Translations under genes and position numbers: made by a program
Shown: positions 14,723 to 14,723 of the stretch, piece after piece
Layout of the letters: each line of letters begins with the position of its first letter
Numbering within the stretch: the first letter of the stretch is position 1
The notes under the pieces: model-generated
Told to the model about the DNA's origin: nothing
Database searches by the model: none
The model's input: only the letters and a program-made list of their open reading frames with translations
Origin: an uncultured Clostridia bacterium
GTDB taxonomy: Bacteria > Bacillota > Clostridia > Lachnospirales > CAG-274
Direction: 5' to 3'
Length of the DNA stretch: 14,723 nucleotides
Assembly (NCBI GenBank): GCA_947589405.1
Contig: CANQBT010000044.1
Span: 1 to 14,723 of the forward strand

Positions 14723-14723
14723 A

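Overview
The window looks like chromosomal DNA of a low-GC, plant-fibre-degrading anaerobe of the Clostridia, probably a gut or rumen Ruminococcus-like organism. This is inferred from dockerin and cohesin-like modules, Thr-rich linkers in secreted proteins, frequent ATA isoleucine codons, AGGAGG-type ribosome binding sites and typical Firmicutes promoters. No rRNA, tRNA, CRISPR array, transposase or phage gene was seen.

Left part (1-7064, plus strand): the 3' 4.9 kb of a very large secreted pectinase. It carries an N-terminal PL1 pectate lyase, a cohesin-like module, a dockerin, several beta-sandwich modules and a C-terminal PL9 pectate lyase. It is followed by a three-gene unit with its own promoter and a strong terminator: a secreted cohesin-like plus dockerin protein, a dockerin-less secreted paralogue, and a 42-residue peptide gene whose ribosome binding site begins directly after the preceding stop codon. 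Together these suggest a pectin-degrading, possibly cellulosome-like surface system.

Middle (7065-9999, minus strand): two damaged loci. A lipoprotein substrate-binding protein of an ABC importer is followed by only the first dozen or so codons of what looks like its permease. Upstream, NADP-type glutamate dehydrogenase (gdhA) has a consensus promoter, a folded leader and a terminator, but its frame is broken by an apparent 17-nt deletion that removes a conserved stretch. Either locus could be a true pseudogene or an assembly error.

Right part (10100-14723): a plus-strand operon-like run of a secreted DUF4127 protein, a Cof-type HAD phosphatase and a YegS/DgkB-type lipid kinase. Next comes about 220 nt of non-coding DNA packed with inverted repeats, one of which is a 25/26-nt match to DNA beside the truncated permease. 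The window ends inside a minus-strand surface protein with a Thr/Glu-rich linker and a C-terminal copper-amine-oxidase-N-type stalk domain.
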